Shown: positions 31,413-40,688, counted from the first letter of the stretch. The stretch is DNA of 64,000 nt from Longispora albida DSM 44784 (GCF_000379825.1 NZ_KB903814.1:124001-188000), one strand, 5' to 3'. The notes: generated by a model from the sequence alone, not told the origin. Program-made: numbers and translations.

Positions 31413-33404
31413 ATGAGACGGCATCGCAAGGTCCTGTCACTCGTGGTGGCGGTGCTGGCCACCATCGCGCTCACCGTCGGCGCCCCACCGGCGTCGTCGG
31501 CCGCGCCGAACTGGTGGGAGCCGCCGAACCGGCCGAGTCCCGACAGCGAGATCGGCGCGACCGGTGCCCCGTTCACCGGCACCGAGAACGGGGAGGTCCG
31601 CGGCTTCGTCGACGGCCACAACCACGTTCTCGCCAACGAGGGCTTCGGCGGCAGGCTGATCTGCGGCAAGGCGTTCTCGCCCGCGGGCGTCGCCGACGCG
31701 CTGAAGGACTGCCCCGAGCACTACCCCGACGGCACGGGCGCCCTCTTCGAGAACCTCACCGCCGATCCGGACGGGCACCACGACCCGGTCGGCTGGCCGA
31801 CTTTCAAGGAATGGCCGACCCACAAGTCGCTGACGCACCAGCAGAACTACTACGCCTGGATCGAGCGGGCGTGGCGCGGCGGGGTACGCGTCATGGTCAA
31901 CGACCTGGTGACCAACGGCGTCCTGTGCGCACTGCCGATCATGCCGAAGGACCGCGGCTGCGACGAGATGGACGCGATCCGGCTCCAGGCACGCAAGTCC
32001 TGGGAGATGCAGGACTACATCGACGGTATCTACGGCGGCCCGGGCAAGGGCTTCTTCCGGATCGTCACCAGCCCGGAGCAGGCCCGCCAGGTGGCGAAGG
32101 ACGGCAAACTGGCGGTCATCCTCGGGGTGGAGACCTCCGAACCCTTCGGCTGCAAAATGATCATGGACGTCGCGCAGTGCAACGAAGCGCAGATCGACGC
32201 CGGGATCAGCGAGCTGTACTCGCTCGGCGTGCGCAGCATGTTCCTGTGCCACAAGTTCGACAACGGCCTGTGCGGCGTGCGCTTCGACTCGGGCAGCATC
32301 GGCCAGGTCCTCCAGGCCGGCCAGTTCTCCTGCTGTGCCACCACGTGGAACACCGAGGTGTGCGCGGGTCCGCAGCAGGACAACCCGATCATTCCCCAGG
32401 ACCCGGCCAAGCGCTGCAACACCCGAGGGCTCACCCGGCTCGGCGAGCACGCGCTGCGCCGCATGATGGAGCGGCACATGATGGTCGAGATCGACCACAT
32501 GAGCGTCAAGGCGGCGGGGCGCACCCTGGACATCCTCGAGGCGGAGAAGTACCCGGGCGTGCTGTCCACGCACAGCTGGATGGACGCGGGCTGGACTGAG
32601 CGGGTGTACAAGCTGGGCGGCTTCATCACCGGCTACGACAACGCCTCGGAGAGCTTCGTCGCCGAGTGGCAGCGCAACAAGGCCCTGCGTGACCAGTACA
32701 ACGTCGGCTACGGCTTCGGCTCCGACATGAACGGTGTCGGCGGCTGGCCCGGACCGCGCACCGGCGCGCCCAACCCGGTCGTCTACCCGTATCGCAGTTT
32801 CGACGGTGCCACGCTCATGAATCGTCAGAAGACCGGCGACCGGGTCTGGGACATCAACGTCGACGGCGCCGCCCACTACGGCCTGATCCCGGACTGGATC
32901 GAGGACGTCCGCATGGTCGGCGGGCAGGATGTCATCAACGACATGGCCAGGGGCGCGGAGTCGTACCTGAGGACCTGGGAGGCCACCGCCGCACATGGCC
33001 TCAGCACCAACCTCGCCCGCGGAAAACCGGCCACGGCCAGTTCGGTGGAGTGGAACCCGTTCGTGAACTTCCAGCCATCGCAGGCTGTCGACGGCAACCG
33101 CGGCACCCGGTGGTCCAGCTCCTGGAACGACGGGCAGTGGTGGTATGTCGATCTCGGCTCCGAACAGACTGTCGGCCGGGTGACCATCGACTGGGAGCCC
33201 GCATACGCGTCCGAGTACCGCATCGAGCAGTGGAGTGAGGCCAGCCAGGCCTGGCAAACGGCCTGGTCGACCACCGCCGGACGCGGCGGCGTCGAGACCG
33301 CACGGTTCCAGCCGGTCACCACACGCTGGGTGCGGTTCTACGGCGTCAAACGGGCCACCCGCTACTGCTTCTCGTTCTGGGAGTTCGGCGTCTACGCCTC
33401 GTAG
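31413..33404 (+). CDS. Secreted dipeptidase-like metal hydrolase with discoidin (F5/8 C) domain
   Basis: 663 residues. A signal peptide (RRHRKVLSLVVAVLATIALT, cleavage near ASSA) directs export. The catalytic part, about residues 55-520, begins GFVDGHNHVLANE, the HxH metal motif of amidohydrolase/renal-dipeptidase (M19) enzymes, and continues with VEIDHMSVKAAG and STHSWMD, whose His residues can complete the metal site, and GFGSDMNG with a late Asp. The C-terminal 135 residues (GKPATASSVEWNP to FWEFGVYAS) form a discoidin carbohydrate-binding domain. ATG follows AGGAGG. It probably acts on peptides or D-amino-acid bonds at the cell envelope; several paired Cys suggest disulfides. Confidence 0.85.
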   Translation: MRRHRKVLSLVVAVLATIALTVGAPPASSAAPNWWEPPNRPSPDSEIGATGAPFTGTENGEVRGFVDGHNHVLANEGFGGRLICGKAFSPAGVADALKDCPEHYPDGTGALFENLTADPDGHHDPVGWPTFKEWPTHKSLTHQQNYYAWIERAWRGGVRVMVNDLVTNGVLCALPIMPKDRGCDEMDAIRLQARKSWEMQDYIDGIYGGPGKGFFRIVTSPEQARQVAKDGKLAVILGVETSEPFGCKMIMDVAQCNEAQIDAGISELYSLGVRSMFLCHKFDNGLCGVRFDSGSIGQVLQAGQFSCCATTWNTEVCAGPQQDNPIIPQDPAKRCNTRGLTRLGEHALRRMMERHMMVEIDHMSVKAAGRTLDILEAEKYPGVLSTHSWMDAGWTERVYKLGGFITGYDNASESFVAEWQRNKALRDQYNVGYGFGSDMNGVGGWPGPRTGAPNPVVYPYRSFDGATLMNRQKTGDRVWDINVDGAAHYGLIPDWIEDVRMVGGQDVINDMARGAESYLRTWEATAAHGLSTNLARGKPATASSVEWNPFVNFQPSQAVDGNRGTRWSSSWNDGQWWYVDLGSEQTVGRVTIDWEPAYASEYRIEQWSEASQAWQTAWSTTAGRGGVETARFQPVTTRWVRFYGVKRATRYCFSFWEFGVYAS

Positions 33405-33709
33405 CGGTTTCTTTCAGATCCGAGCGAGTGTGTGGCCTCCGCTATGGATGGCCACACACTCACTTTTGCGGCGCGGCTTCCATCGCTGGGAACGGTGTCG
33501 TTCCACATGATCGGGAACGTCGGGCGCCGAGCCGGGGTCACGGGCGCGGACCAGCTCAAGTCGATGTTTGCCACCCGAGGGCTGTCAGGCACCTCGGTTC
33601 GTGATCAGGCGGACTGTTGCTGCCAAGTCAGTCGGCACACCCTTCCCAGGAGGGATCCTCTGCAGGAGGCTGGCCAGTCCGGACCAGGCCGCCAGCGCCC
33701 CGCAGGCGG
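33405..33709. other. Intergenic region
   Basis: 305 bp between convergent genes. It holds the terminator at 33426-33466; no gene or other signal was recognised in the remainder. Confidence 0.5.
33426..33466 (+). terminator. Rho-independent terminator
   Basis: A 12-bp perfect stem, GAGTGTGTGGCC (33426-33437) with GGCCACACACTC (33450-33461), a 12-nt loop, then ACTTTT. It ends the dipeptidase gene. Confidence 0.85.
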
Positions 33710-34375
33710 TCAGGACCCGGGTACGACGAGGCCTGACTGGTAGGCCAGGACGACGGCCTGCGCGCGGTCCCTGGCACCGATCTTGGCGAGGATCCGTTTC
33801 ACATGCGTCTTGGCCGTGGACTCGGCGATGGCGAGCGTGGCTGCGATGTCGTCGTTGGAGTGGCCGAGCGCGATCAGCCGGAGCACCTGGGCCTCCCGTG
33901 GCGTGATCCGGGCGAGGAGCTGGCCCGGCCCGGGTGTCCCCGGCTGGCTGCGGCGGACGAAGTGCTCGACGAGGTCCTGGGTGACGGCCGGGTCGAGCAG
34001 TGCCTCACCGGCCGCGACGGTCCGCACCGCGTCGATCAGGCGCTCCGGGGAGGACCGCTTGAGCAGGAACCCGCTCGCTCCGGCCCGCAGCGCACCCCAC
34101 ACGTACTCGTCGTGCCGGAACGTGGTCAGCACGAGCACCCGGCTGGGCAGCCCGGCCGCCACGATCCGCCGGGTGGCCTCGATGCCGTCGACGCCGGGCA
34201 TCCGCACGTCCATCAGCACGACGTCCGGTACCAGCTCGTGGCAGCTGTCGACTGCCGCCAGCCCGTCGCGCGCCTCGCCGGTCACCGCGATCCCCTGGGC
34301 TGTGCCGAGCACGGCGCGCAGCCCGGCCCGCATCAGCGAGTCGTCGTCGGCCAGGAGTACCCGGATCGCGGTCAC
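33710..34375 (-). CDS. Two-component response regulator, NarL/LuxR family
   Basis: 221 residues. The receiver domain (1-120) has the acidic pair LLADDDS, the phospho-acceptor Asp56 in LMDVRMPG and the conserved Lys in GFLLKRSS. The LuxR-type helix-turn-helix (about 150-215) has ITPREAQVLRLIALGHSNDDIA. It is coupled to the histidine kinase gene by a GTGA overlap, so the pair forms one system. Target genes are not evident; the membrane protein at 35454 lies in the same operon. Confidence 0.95.
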   Translation of the reverse strand: MTAIRVLLADDDSLMRAGLRAVLGTAQGIAVTGEARDGLAAVDSCHELVPDVVLMDVRMPGVDGIEATRRIVAAGLPSRVLVLTTFRHDEYVWGALRAGASGFLLKRSSPERLIDAVRTVAAGEALLDPAVTQDLVEHFVRRSQPGTPGPGQLLARITPREAQVLRLIALGHSNDDIAATLAIAESTAKTHVKRILAKIGARDRAQAVVLAYQSGLVVPGS

Positions 34376-35448
34376 GGCAGCGGGAGCAGCACGCGCAGCC
34401 GGAACCCGCCCCGTTCACCTCCCCCGTGCTCGACCGTGCCGGCGAAGACCGACGCGCGTTCGGTGATGCCGAGCAGGCCACGGCCCGGCTGGTACCCGGG
34501 TTGCGGGCCGCGCCCGTCGTCGGACACGTCGACTTCGAGCTGTTCCCCGCTGTCGCGGACCGACACGGCCGCCGTGGTGGCCCGGCCGTGCCGGAGGGCG
34601 TTGGTGAGTGCCTCCTGGACGATCCGGTACACCGACAGGCCGAGGCTGTGCGGGAGGCCGTCCGTGCCGGGGGCGACGTCGAGCGTCACGGCCAGGCCGG
34701 TCTCGGTCATCCGCTGGGCGAGCCGGGGCAGCTCGCCGAGGCCGGGGTGCAGGCCGCTGTCCGGGCTGGCCCGCAGGACACCGAGGACACGGTCGAGGTC
34801 GTCGAGGGCTTCGCGGCCGGTGCGCTCGGCGCTGAGCAGCAGGTCGCGGGCCTGGCTGGGATCGGTTTCCAGGATCAGGCGGCTCGCTCCGGCCTGCACG
34901 ACCATCACGTTCAGCGTGTGCCCGACCAGGTCGTGGAGCTCGCGGGCGATGCGGGCCCGCTCGTCGGAGATCGACTCGCGGCGGAGCACGATCCGCTCGG
35001 CCTCCAGCTGTTCCCTGCGCCGCGCGTTCCCGTAGCCGGCGGCCCAGGCCAGCAGCCACACGAACAGCACGCCCGCCGGGGCGCTGGCCATCACCTCGAA
35101 CCGCGCGAAGTAGGCCACCACGCCCGCCAGCGCGATGACCGGACCCCACCAGGCCCACCGGCGCGCCGAGTAGTGGCCGAGGAAGAACAACCCCATGAGA
35201 TTCGTGTACGGGGCCACGAGGCTCGGCGGCAGCAGCCACACGTCGGCGAGCAGCGCGGCCGTGCCGCACAGGTAAGCCAGGACCGGCAGCCGGCGGCTCA
35301 GGCCCAGGCTCCCGGCCAGCGCCACGCTGACCAGCAGCGCGAGCGGCCACCGGCCGGCCAGGTCGCCAGCGGTGACCACCCGCTCGGTGAGCAGGAGGAG
35401 CAGCGCGCCGCCGGCCAGCCCCAGCTGCCGTGGTACCCGTCGGAACAT
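34372..35448 (-). CDS. Sensor histidine kinase, HisKA_3 (NarX/DesK) type
   Basis: 358 residues. The N-terminal half has about five membrane helices; then a coiled segment (RRREQLEAERIVL) leads to the dimerisation helix with the phospho-acceptor His in ARIARELHDLVGHTLN. The HATPase domain has the N box VQEALTNALRHG, G1 VSDDGRG and G2 GLLGITERA. It partners the response regulator it overlaps. The signal is unknown; the lack of a large extracellular loop suggests membrane-stress or ligand-in-membrane sensing. Start ATG at 35448, 5 bp after the upstream gene. Confidence 0.93.
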   Translation of the reverse strand: MFRRVPRQLGLAGGALLLLLTERVVTAGDLAGRWPLALLVSVALAGSLGLSRRLPVLAYLCGTAALLADVWLLPPSLVAPYTNLMGLFFLGHYSARRWAWWGPVIALAGVVAYFARFEVMASAPAGVLFVWLLAWAAGYGNARRREQLEAERIVLRRESISDERARIARELHDLVGHTLNVMVVQAGASRLILETDPSQARDLLLSAERTGREALDDLDRVLGVLRASPDSGLHPGLGELPRLAQRMTETGLAVTLDVAPGTDGLPHSLGLSVYRIVQEALTNALRHGRATTAAVSVRDSGEQLEVDVSDDGRGPQPGYQPGRGLLGITERASVFAGTVEHGGGERGGFRLRVLLPLP

Positions 35449-35453
35449 GCCGC

Positions 35454-36362
35454 CTAGCCCACCACACTCGCGTGTTCCTGGCGAGTGGCGGTTCTCAGCG
35501 CCCTGACCGTCACTCCCCCAGCGACGAGCAGCACGACGACTCCGGCCACGCTCAGCGCCCCGATCGGCAGGCCCGGCTCGGTCCACGGCCGGCCAGCGTA
35601 GGCGGTGACCGACACCCCGGCGAACAACGCCCCGTACCCGGCGATACCGAGCAGCATCGTCCCCAGCCGCCCCCTGGCCGTCAACGTCCCGAGTTCGAGC
35701 AGGATGGCGAGCGCCGCCAGGACCTGGAACCCGTGCAGGCCCACGGCGTGGGCGAGCCGCCCGCTGCCCTCTGTCCCGATGACCACCTCGTGCGGTACGC
35801 CGCCCGTGGCCGTGACGACCTGCTCGCCGAGCGCGGCCAGGTCCGCCCCGATCTTGCCGGCGGCGAGCGTCACGAGCAGCCCGGCTGCGGCTCCGGCCCG
35901 CGCGGCCGCCGAGCCCCTGAACTGCACCGCGACCCGCACGAGCTGCACGATCAGCGCGAGGACGACGGCGAACACCGTCTGCGCCATCAGCCCCCACACG
36001 ATCACGTCGAACCCGGGGCCGGGGTTGAAATGCGAGGGCACGCCGCGCCACGCCTGCATGGTGATCAGGGCGACCTCGAACACCGACCCGCCACCGAGCA
36101 GGCCCACCGGTATCCAGCCCCACCGCCGCTCGGGCAGTCCCCGCTGTACCCAGGCCGCCGACAGCAGGGTCAGCCCGAACGACAGGCCGAAGATGGCCGG
36201 CTTGCGCCAGGACACCGGCCCGGCCCATGATCCGTCCACTGTGGCCAGCAGGAGGTGCGGGAGGCCGGAGGCCACGAGCAGCCACCCGGCCCAGTACAGG
36301 AATCGCTGTTGCGGGGTCTGGGGGCGCACAGCCTGCCAGCAGGCCGGGACGAGCGTGGTCAC
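35454..36362 (-). CDS. Polytopic membrane protein upstream of the two-component genes
   Basis: 302 residues with about eight hydrophobic helices and no soluble domain. It begins TTLVPACWQAVRPQTPQQRFLYW and has LYWAGWLLVASGLPHLLL as the first membrane segment. The GTG at 36362 was chosen because GGAGGAG lies 7 bp upstream; a longer reading frame to 36488 lacks support. It ends 5 bp before the kinase gene, so it is the first gene of a three-gene operon and may be the sensor's accessory or its target. No family could be named. Confidence 0.8.
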   Translation of the reverse strand: MTTLVPACWQAVRPQTPQQRFLYWAGWLLVASGLPHLLLATVDGSWAGPVSWRKPAIFGLSFGLTLLSAAWVQRGLPERRWGWIPVGLLGGGSVFEVALITMQAWRGVPSHFNPGPGFDVIVWGLMAQTVFAVVLALIVQLVRVAVQFRGSAAARAGAAAGLLVTLAAGKIGADLAALGEQVVTATGGVPHEVVIGTEGSGRLAHAVGLHGFQVLAALAILLELGTLTARGRLGTMLLGIAGYGALFAGVSVTAYAGRPWTEPGLPIGALSVAGVVVLLVAGGVTVRALRTATRQEHASVVG

Positions 36363-36523
36363 GAAAGACTCCTCCGTTAGGTCTTCCGCGCACGCTAAGC
36401 CCACTGAGCAGCGAAAACGTCCCCCTGCGAAGGTCAGCGGGCCTACACCACCGGAGGTACGCCACCCCTGAGGGACCCTGACGGACATCGGAGTTGATCA
36501 CTGTTCCGTGTCATCATTGCGCC

Positions 36524-36865
36524 ATGATGGACACCGAGATCGCCAGCCGGATCGACCTCGACGAGGACAGCCTGTTCGAGCTGCTGTCCCGTGAGCTGAC
36601 TCTCGGGGTCGGCCCGCAGGACCCGGCCGCACGCCGGGCGTTCGGCCGAGCCTGGTTCACGGCGAACCTCGGCCGGCTACGGGCTGCCGTGTGCGGGGCG
36701 CCGGCCATCACGGCGTTCCGAGCCGACAAGGCCGACGTGGCCACGACGATCTCCGCCGTCGCCGACCTGGTCGCGTCCGTCACCTCAGCCCCGGCCGCGT
36801 GCACCGTCGCCACGCTCCTGGTCAGGTACGGCCTGAACAGGCTGTGCGGAGGCGGGCCGGCATGA
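36524..36865 (+). CDS. Small helical partner of the zincin gene
   Basis: 113 residues, unrecognised. The N-terminal half is charged and helical (DEDSLFELLSREL, RRAFGRAWFTANLGRLRAAV); the C-terminal half is Ala/Val-rich (TISAVADLVASVTSAPAACTVATLL) and may be membrane-active or a helical bundle. It overlaps the metalloprotease gene by 4 bp (ATGA), so the two are co-translated. Small effector-associated adaptors paired with peptidases are known from actinomycete conflict systems; assignment to that class is only inference. A second ATG one codon later is equally possible. Confidence 0.65.
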   Translation: MMDTEIASRIDLDEDSLFELLSRELTLGVGPQDPAARRAFGRAWFTANLGRLRAAVCGAPAITAFRADKADVATTISAVADLVASVTSAPAACTVATLLVRYGLNRLCGGGPA

Positions 36866-38451
36866 GCGGGGAGGCGGCCCGGCTGTTCGCGATGCTGGCC
36901 GAGGGCCTGGGGCAGGAGGTGCATCCGGAGACCGTCGACGCGTCGCGGCTCGCAGGCAACCTCCGCAGGCATGTCGACCAGGGCCTGTGGGCACCCGAGG
37001 AATGGCCAGAGCTCGCCGAATTCCTCGCAGGCACCAACCACCGGATCATCGGAGATCCCGGCCGCCAGTACAACCACTCCCTGTGGGAGGCCGTCTGCCG
37101 GGCCTACCGCCGGATCCGTCCCGACGCGGTCACAAGCCAGACGCTGGACACGATCCTGGTGGAGACGCTGTCCTCCGGCGTCCCCGGCGCGTTCAGCACC
37201 CGGGCAGGCGACGAGTACCTGATCGTGGTCGACAACTTCTTCCACGACTTCCTCTACCACCTGGTCAAGCTCATGGTCGTGGCGTGGGACCCGCTGCCGG
37301 CTCCTGGCACCGCCGATCCGGCCTGGCGCCCGGCTGGAGCCCCGCGAAACCTGCGGGAGGGCCGGCTGGAGATGGCCGCCAGGTCACTGCGCGTGGCCCT
37401 CGGGATGATCCGGCGGAACGGGCGCATGAGCCGCCCGGTGCAGGTACTGCTGCCCACCGCCATGAGCCTGCACGCTGGCGACTTCACCGATCGGGCGCAG
37501 TACTTCATCCTCGCCCACGAGGCAGCCCACATCCTGCTGGGGCACCACGCGGCGGAAGGACGCCGGCTGGGTGTCGGCGGCGTGGAGGTCAGCGCGGGGC
37601 AGTGCGACCACTCGCACGGCATCGAGGAGGCGGCCGACCTCCTGGCGGCCCGCGCCCTGATGGAAATCGAGTGGGACGACGAGAACCCGCTGTCCCGCGA
37701 GTTCCTCGCCACGCAGAGCGCGCACCTGTTCCTCGGCGCGCTCCACCTGTACGAAGAGGCGTACTACATCGTCCCGCCGGTGAGCCATCCGCACCCCATC
37801 ACCCGGGTGAACAACGTCCTGCGGAAACTCTCCGTCCGGGCGGACAGCCCGCGTGAGCTGGTGCACCCGATCTTCGACGCGCCGATCCTGAACACCTTCG
37901 AGCGGCTGGCCCTCGCCTCGGTCAGTGCCGAGATCCACGAGCGGCCGTTCGACGACTACATACGCACCATCGCCGGCAGCCCCCACTTCCACGTGGACGA
38001 TCCCGGCAGCCACGAACTGGCCTATGTGGACATCCTGGAGGCCGCGCACATCGGCGGCCAGCTCGCCAACGTCCTCGCCCTCATTGCTGAGACCCTGGCC
38101 GAGCCGAGGGCGCTGAGGCGAGCCGTCCGCGCGCTCAGCGAGCCGCTCGCCGCCCTGGCCGCCGAGCGCCCGCCGCCGGAGGCCCTCGCCCATCTGGTCA
38201 AGGCGGAGTTCGGCCGGCGGATCGTGCTGAGCGACACGCCGATCTTCGTACAGCTCCGGCAGAACTGGCAGCCTGAGCCCGGTACGCCGTTCCACTCGTG
38301 GGCCGCGGGCCTGCCAGGGTTCTCCGATCTGGTGCTCGACACGTGTACCGAGTTCGTCTCCGTGCACGTGGCGCGCAACGGGCCCGACGCTCTCGCCGTC
38401 CTCACCAGCGAGGCCGAGCGCGTGGTCGAGGAATGGCTGACCGGGCCATAG
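36862..38451 (+). CDS. Zincin-like metalloprotease
   Basis: 529 residues, cytoplasmic by appearance (no signal peptide or membrane helix). AHEAAHILLGHH holds the zinc-binding HExxH (His219, Glu220, His223), and IEEAADLLAARAL about 45 residues later offers the third ligand Glu in an ExxAD pattern. A Pro/His-rich PPVSHPHPITRVNN follows. The rest shows no known domain. It is coupled to the small gene before it. The pair could be a toxin-like or regulatory protease with its adaptor; substrate unknown. The aberrant tRNA at 38528 begins 76 bp downstream. Confidence 0.75.
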   Translation: MSGEAARLFAMLAEGLGQEVHPETVDASRLAGNLRRHVDQGLWAPEEWPELAEFLAGTNHRIIGDPGRQYNHSLWEAVCRAYRRIRPDAVTSQTLDTILVETLSSGVPGAFSTRAGDEYLIVVDNFFHDFLYHLVKLMVVAWDPLPAPGTADPAWRPAGAPRNLREGRLEMAARSLRVALGMIRRNGRMSRPVQVLLPTAMSLHAGDFTDRAQYFILAHEAAHILLGHHAAEGRRLGVGGVEVSAGQCDHSHGIEEAADLLAARALMEIEWDDENPLSREFLATQSAHLFLGALHLYEEAYYIVPPVSHPHPITRVNNVLRKLSVRADSPRELVHPIFDAPILNTFERLALASVSAEIHERPFDDYIRTIAGSPHFHVDDPGSHELAYVDILEAAHIGGQLANVLALIAETLAEPRALRRAVRALSEPLAALAAERPPPEALAHLVKAEFGRRIVLSDTPIFVQLRQNWQPEPGTPFHSWAAGLPGFSDLVLDTCTEFVSVHVARNGPDALAVLTSEAERVVEEWLTGP

Positions 38452-38527
38452 CCTCGTCAGCCGTGGATCAGTGCCCGATCAGGGGCGGCTGCCAGACTGG
38501 GTACAGAAAGAAAACAGCAAGGAACTG

Positions 38528-38616
38528 GGAGAGGTCCCCGTAGTGGCCTATCGGGATCTGGGCTCCGGCCCGGAGGGGTCGCAAGACCCCCGCAGGTTCG
38601 AATCCTGCCCTCTCCG
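38528..38616 (+). tRNA. Aberrant class II (Ser-like) tRNA or tRNA pseudogene
   Basis: Cloverleaf parts: acceptor stem GGAGAGG (38528-38534) with CCTCTCC (38609-38615) and discriminator G; D stem CCCG/CGGG; long variable arm GGGGTC-GCAA-GACCCC (38575-38590); T arm GCAGG-TTCGAAT-CCTGC. The acceptor stem, G73 and long arm are those of tRNA-Ser. The anticodon arm is odd: stem TCTGG/CCGGA leaves an 8-nt loop GCTCCGGC, or with one more G-C pair a 6-nt loop. If U33 is 38564 the anticodon would be CCG. CCA is not encoded. It may be an inactive copy or a non-standard decoder. Confidence 0.65.
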
Positions 38617-38621
38617 CTCGT

Positions 38622-39167
38622 TCACAGGTGGCCGGCGGTGTGGAGCTGGAGCAGCAGGGCGCCGATGTTCCACGCGTCGTCGGCGCCACTGTGGTGCCTG
38701 CCCTCCAGCGGCAGGCCCGCGATGCCGAGTGCCCGGGACATCCCCGGCCGCTTCTTCAGGCCGTGCGCCTCGGTGAACAGTTTCTTCAGGTTGATGTGCC
38801 GCTGCCCGAAGGGGTACGTGCCCCGGCCGCGGCACTGCCGTTCGAACTGGAGCCGGTCGTACTCACCCCAGCTCACCCACCGCCGGGTCAGCGAGTCGGC
38901 CTCGGTGCGCAGCAGCGCGCAGGCCTCGTCGAAGCTCACACCAGAGGCTGCCTGGGCCGGCGTGATCCCGGTCAGCTCCGTGCAGAAGGCGCTCACCTCG
39001 GATCTGGCCGGCCGGACGTAGATGCCGCGCTTGCTGACCCGCTCGCCGGCGGCGAGGTCCACCACGCACAGCCCGATCTCGATGATCTCGCTGACCTGGC
39101 CGGGCGGCGGGTCACCGGTCCAGCAGGTGGCTTCGACGTCAATGACATTGATCAGGTTGTCGTTCAC
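38622..39167 (-). CDS. DEDDh 3'-5' exonuclease
   Basis: 181 residues of the RNase T / DnaQ-like fold. NVIDVEATCW gives the first Asp and Glu (DxE), the middle Asp is in SWGEYDRLQFERQ and the end is HHSGADDAWNIGALL (His and Asp of Exo III). It resembles KapD/ERI-1-type single-domain exonucleases that trim RNA 3' ends. The GTG start has a leaderless -10. Its 3' end converges on the tRNA-like gene, 5 bp away. Confidence 0.88.
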   Translation of the reverse strand: MNDNLINVIDVEATCWTGDPPPGQVSEIIEIGLCVVDLAAGERVSKRGIYVRPARSEVSAFCTELTGITPAQAASGVSFDEACALLRTEADSLTRRWVSWGEYDRLQFERQCRGRGTYPFGQRHINLKKLFTEAHGLKKRPGMSRALGIAGLPLEGRHHSGADDAWNIGALLLQLHTAGHL

Positions 39168-39173
39168 GACGTG

Positions 39174-39179
39174 ATCGTA
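39174..39179 (-). promoter_or_regulatory. -10 box of a leaderless promoter
   Basis: TACGAT on the minus strand lies 6 nt before the GTG at 39167. Confidence 0.45.
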
Positions 39180-39227
39180 GGGACCGCGCCCTCCCGCTGA
39201 GAACGATTTTTCGTGTGGCTGCTGCCA

Positions 39228-40688
39228 TCAGCCACCTGGCGACAGCGGCAGGGTGTAAAACGTGCCGCCCTGACCGCGCAGGGTGTCGAGGCGATCCTGG
39301 TGCTGTTCAGTCCATGCCTCACCCGGCACTGCGAGCGGCACTCCGGGCGGGTAGGCAACCACGAGCCTGTCCACATTGCCCTCAGTCAGATGGTCGGGGC
39401 AATCGGGCACGGGCCGATTGACCCGGCGTGCGATGAAACGCAGCGCGTCCAGCAGCCGGTCGACCTGCTGAAGATCTGTGCCGATGTGAATATTGAGCAG
39501 GAAGCCTCCTGGCAGCGTGCGCGACACGTAGATCCGATGGTCACGGAACAGCCGTGTCCGCATCTGTTCGCCGTTGAGGTTGAGCCCCGTCGAATCGATC
39601 CGCACCTTCGTCGGATCCACCGCGAAGTACCCCTGGCATCCGGGATCGGTAGCCGAATACGGATCGGTCGTCGAATATGCCTTGAGCTTCGGATCAACCG
39701 CGATGGTTTCACACACGTACCGGGCGAGTTCGATCGACCTTCGGACAGCTCGCTCGCCCTGGGCCTGAGCATGCGCCCGAGCCAGATCCAGAGAAGCCAG
39801 AATCGGAATGCTCGGTGAGGTCGAATGCCGTCCGTACAGGCTGGTACGCACCGAGGCGACCAGCTGCTCGTCTCCGAGAACATGCAGGTAGGAACCCTGC
39901 CTGGCCGCACTCATCGACTTGTGTGCCGACTGCGTGACCAGAATCCCCGCCCGCTCGCGCCCGATGTCCAGGTTCGCCGCCGCCGAAAGGCCGCTGAACT
40001 GGCGAAGTTCCCCGTGGAAAGCGTTGATCGCCGACCACGCCTCGTCTACCAGGAAGCTCGTCGTTTCCGGCGAGGCCTCCCGGCAGGCGGCCAGAATCGC
40101 GGGCACGTTGTACAGCACCCCGTCGTAGGACGAACCCGCCAGTACCACCGTGTCATACGGGACACCCGCCTGGACCGCCTCCCGCATCTGCCGGAGCATC
40201 CCCGGCACATCCAGCAGTGGCTGGCGTACTGGATGACGAACGTCCAAGCTGGGCGCGTATTCAACCGAGGCTCTCGCACGGGCAGTCGCGACGTGGAGCG
40301 AGTGGTGCGCTGTCCTGTCCACCAGAAAGCGGCGGCCGGCACCGTCCCAGGTGTCTACGGCCACCTGGTTGGACAGGGTCGTGCCGCAGGTTCCGAAGAA
40401 CGTGTGCGTGCTGCCGAAAGCCTCGGCGGCCAGCTGCTCGGCGAGCTCCAGCGGGCCTGACGGATAGAAGAAGGTGTCCAGCACCTCCCCGGAGTAGGTC
40501 ATCTCGGAGGCAAGGAACTCCGGTCCGAAAATCTGCCAGTACTTGTCGCGGAGCCGGCCACTGTCCCGGACGCTCTGGCCCTGAGACCACGGCAGGGCAT
40601 GGAATGACACGATGTCAGCCGCCGGCCGACCGGCGGACTGCACGCGCAACACAGCGTCGGCGAACGGCGCATAGGTCTCGTCATGCAT
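39228..40688 (-). CDS. Fold-I PLP decarboxylase (Orn/Lys/Arg decarboxylase family)
   Basis: 486 residues. The PLP Schiff-base Lys257 is in QSAHKSMSAARQG and Asp215 in LVDEAWSA binds the pyridine nitrogen, as in Orn/Lys/Arg decarboxylases (fold-type I with C-terminal domain). Family relatives also include enzymes that do other chemistry on basic amino acids. It is the last gene of the nine-gene minus operon; its ATG at 40688 overlaps the adenylation gene by 8 bp, so a longer upstream reading frame is not needed. The N-terminal wing domain of the inducible enzymes is absent. It probably prepares an amine or a modified amino acid for the pathway. Confidence 0.88.
   Translation of the reverse strand: MHDETYAPFADAVLRVQSAGRPAADIVSFHALPWSQGQSVRDSGRLRDKYWQIFGPEFLASEMTYSGEVLDTFFYPSGPLELAEQLAAEAFGSTHTFFGTCGTTLSNQVAVDTWDGAGRRFLVDRTAHHSLHVATARARASVEYAPSLDVRHPVRQPLLDVPGMLRQMREAVQAGVPYDTVVLAGSSYDGVLYNVPAILAACREASPETTSFLVDEAWSAINAFHGELRQFSGLSAAANLDIGRERAGILVTQSAHKSMSAARQGSYLHVLGDEQLVASVRTSLYGRHSTSPSIPILASLDLARAHAQAQGERAVRRSIELARYVCETIAVDPKLKAYSTTDPYSATDPGCQGYFAVDPTKVRIDSTGLNLNGEQMRTRLFRDHRIYVSRTLPGGFLLNIHIGTDLQQVDRLLDALRFIARRVNRPVPDCPDHLTEGNVDRLVVAYPPGVPLAVPGEAWTEQHQDRLDTLRGQGGTFYTLPLSPGG

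Noticed and set aside
31437-33257. 606-residue minus-strand open frame
   Set aside because: Antisense to the secreted dipeptidase; no ribosome site or motif.
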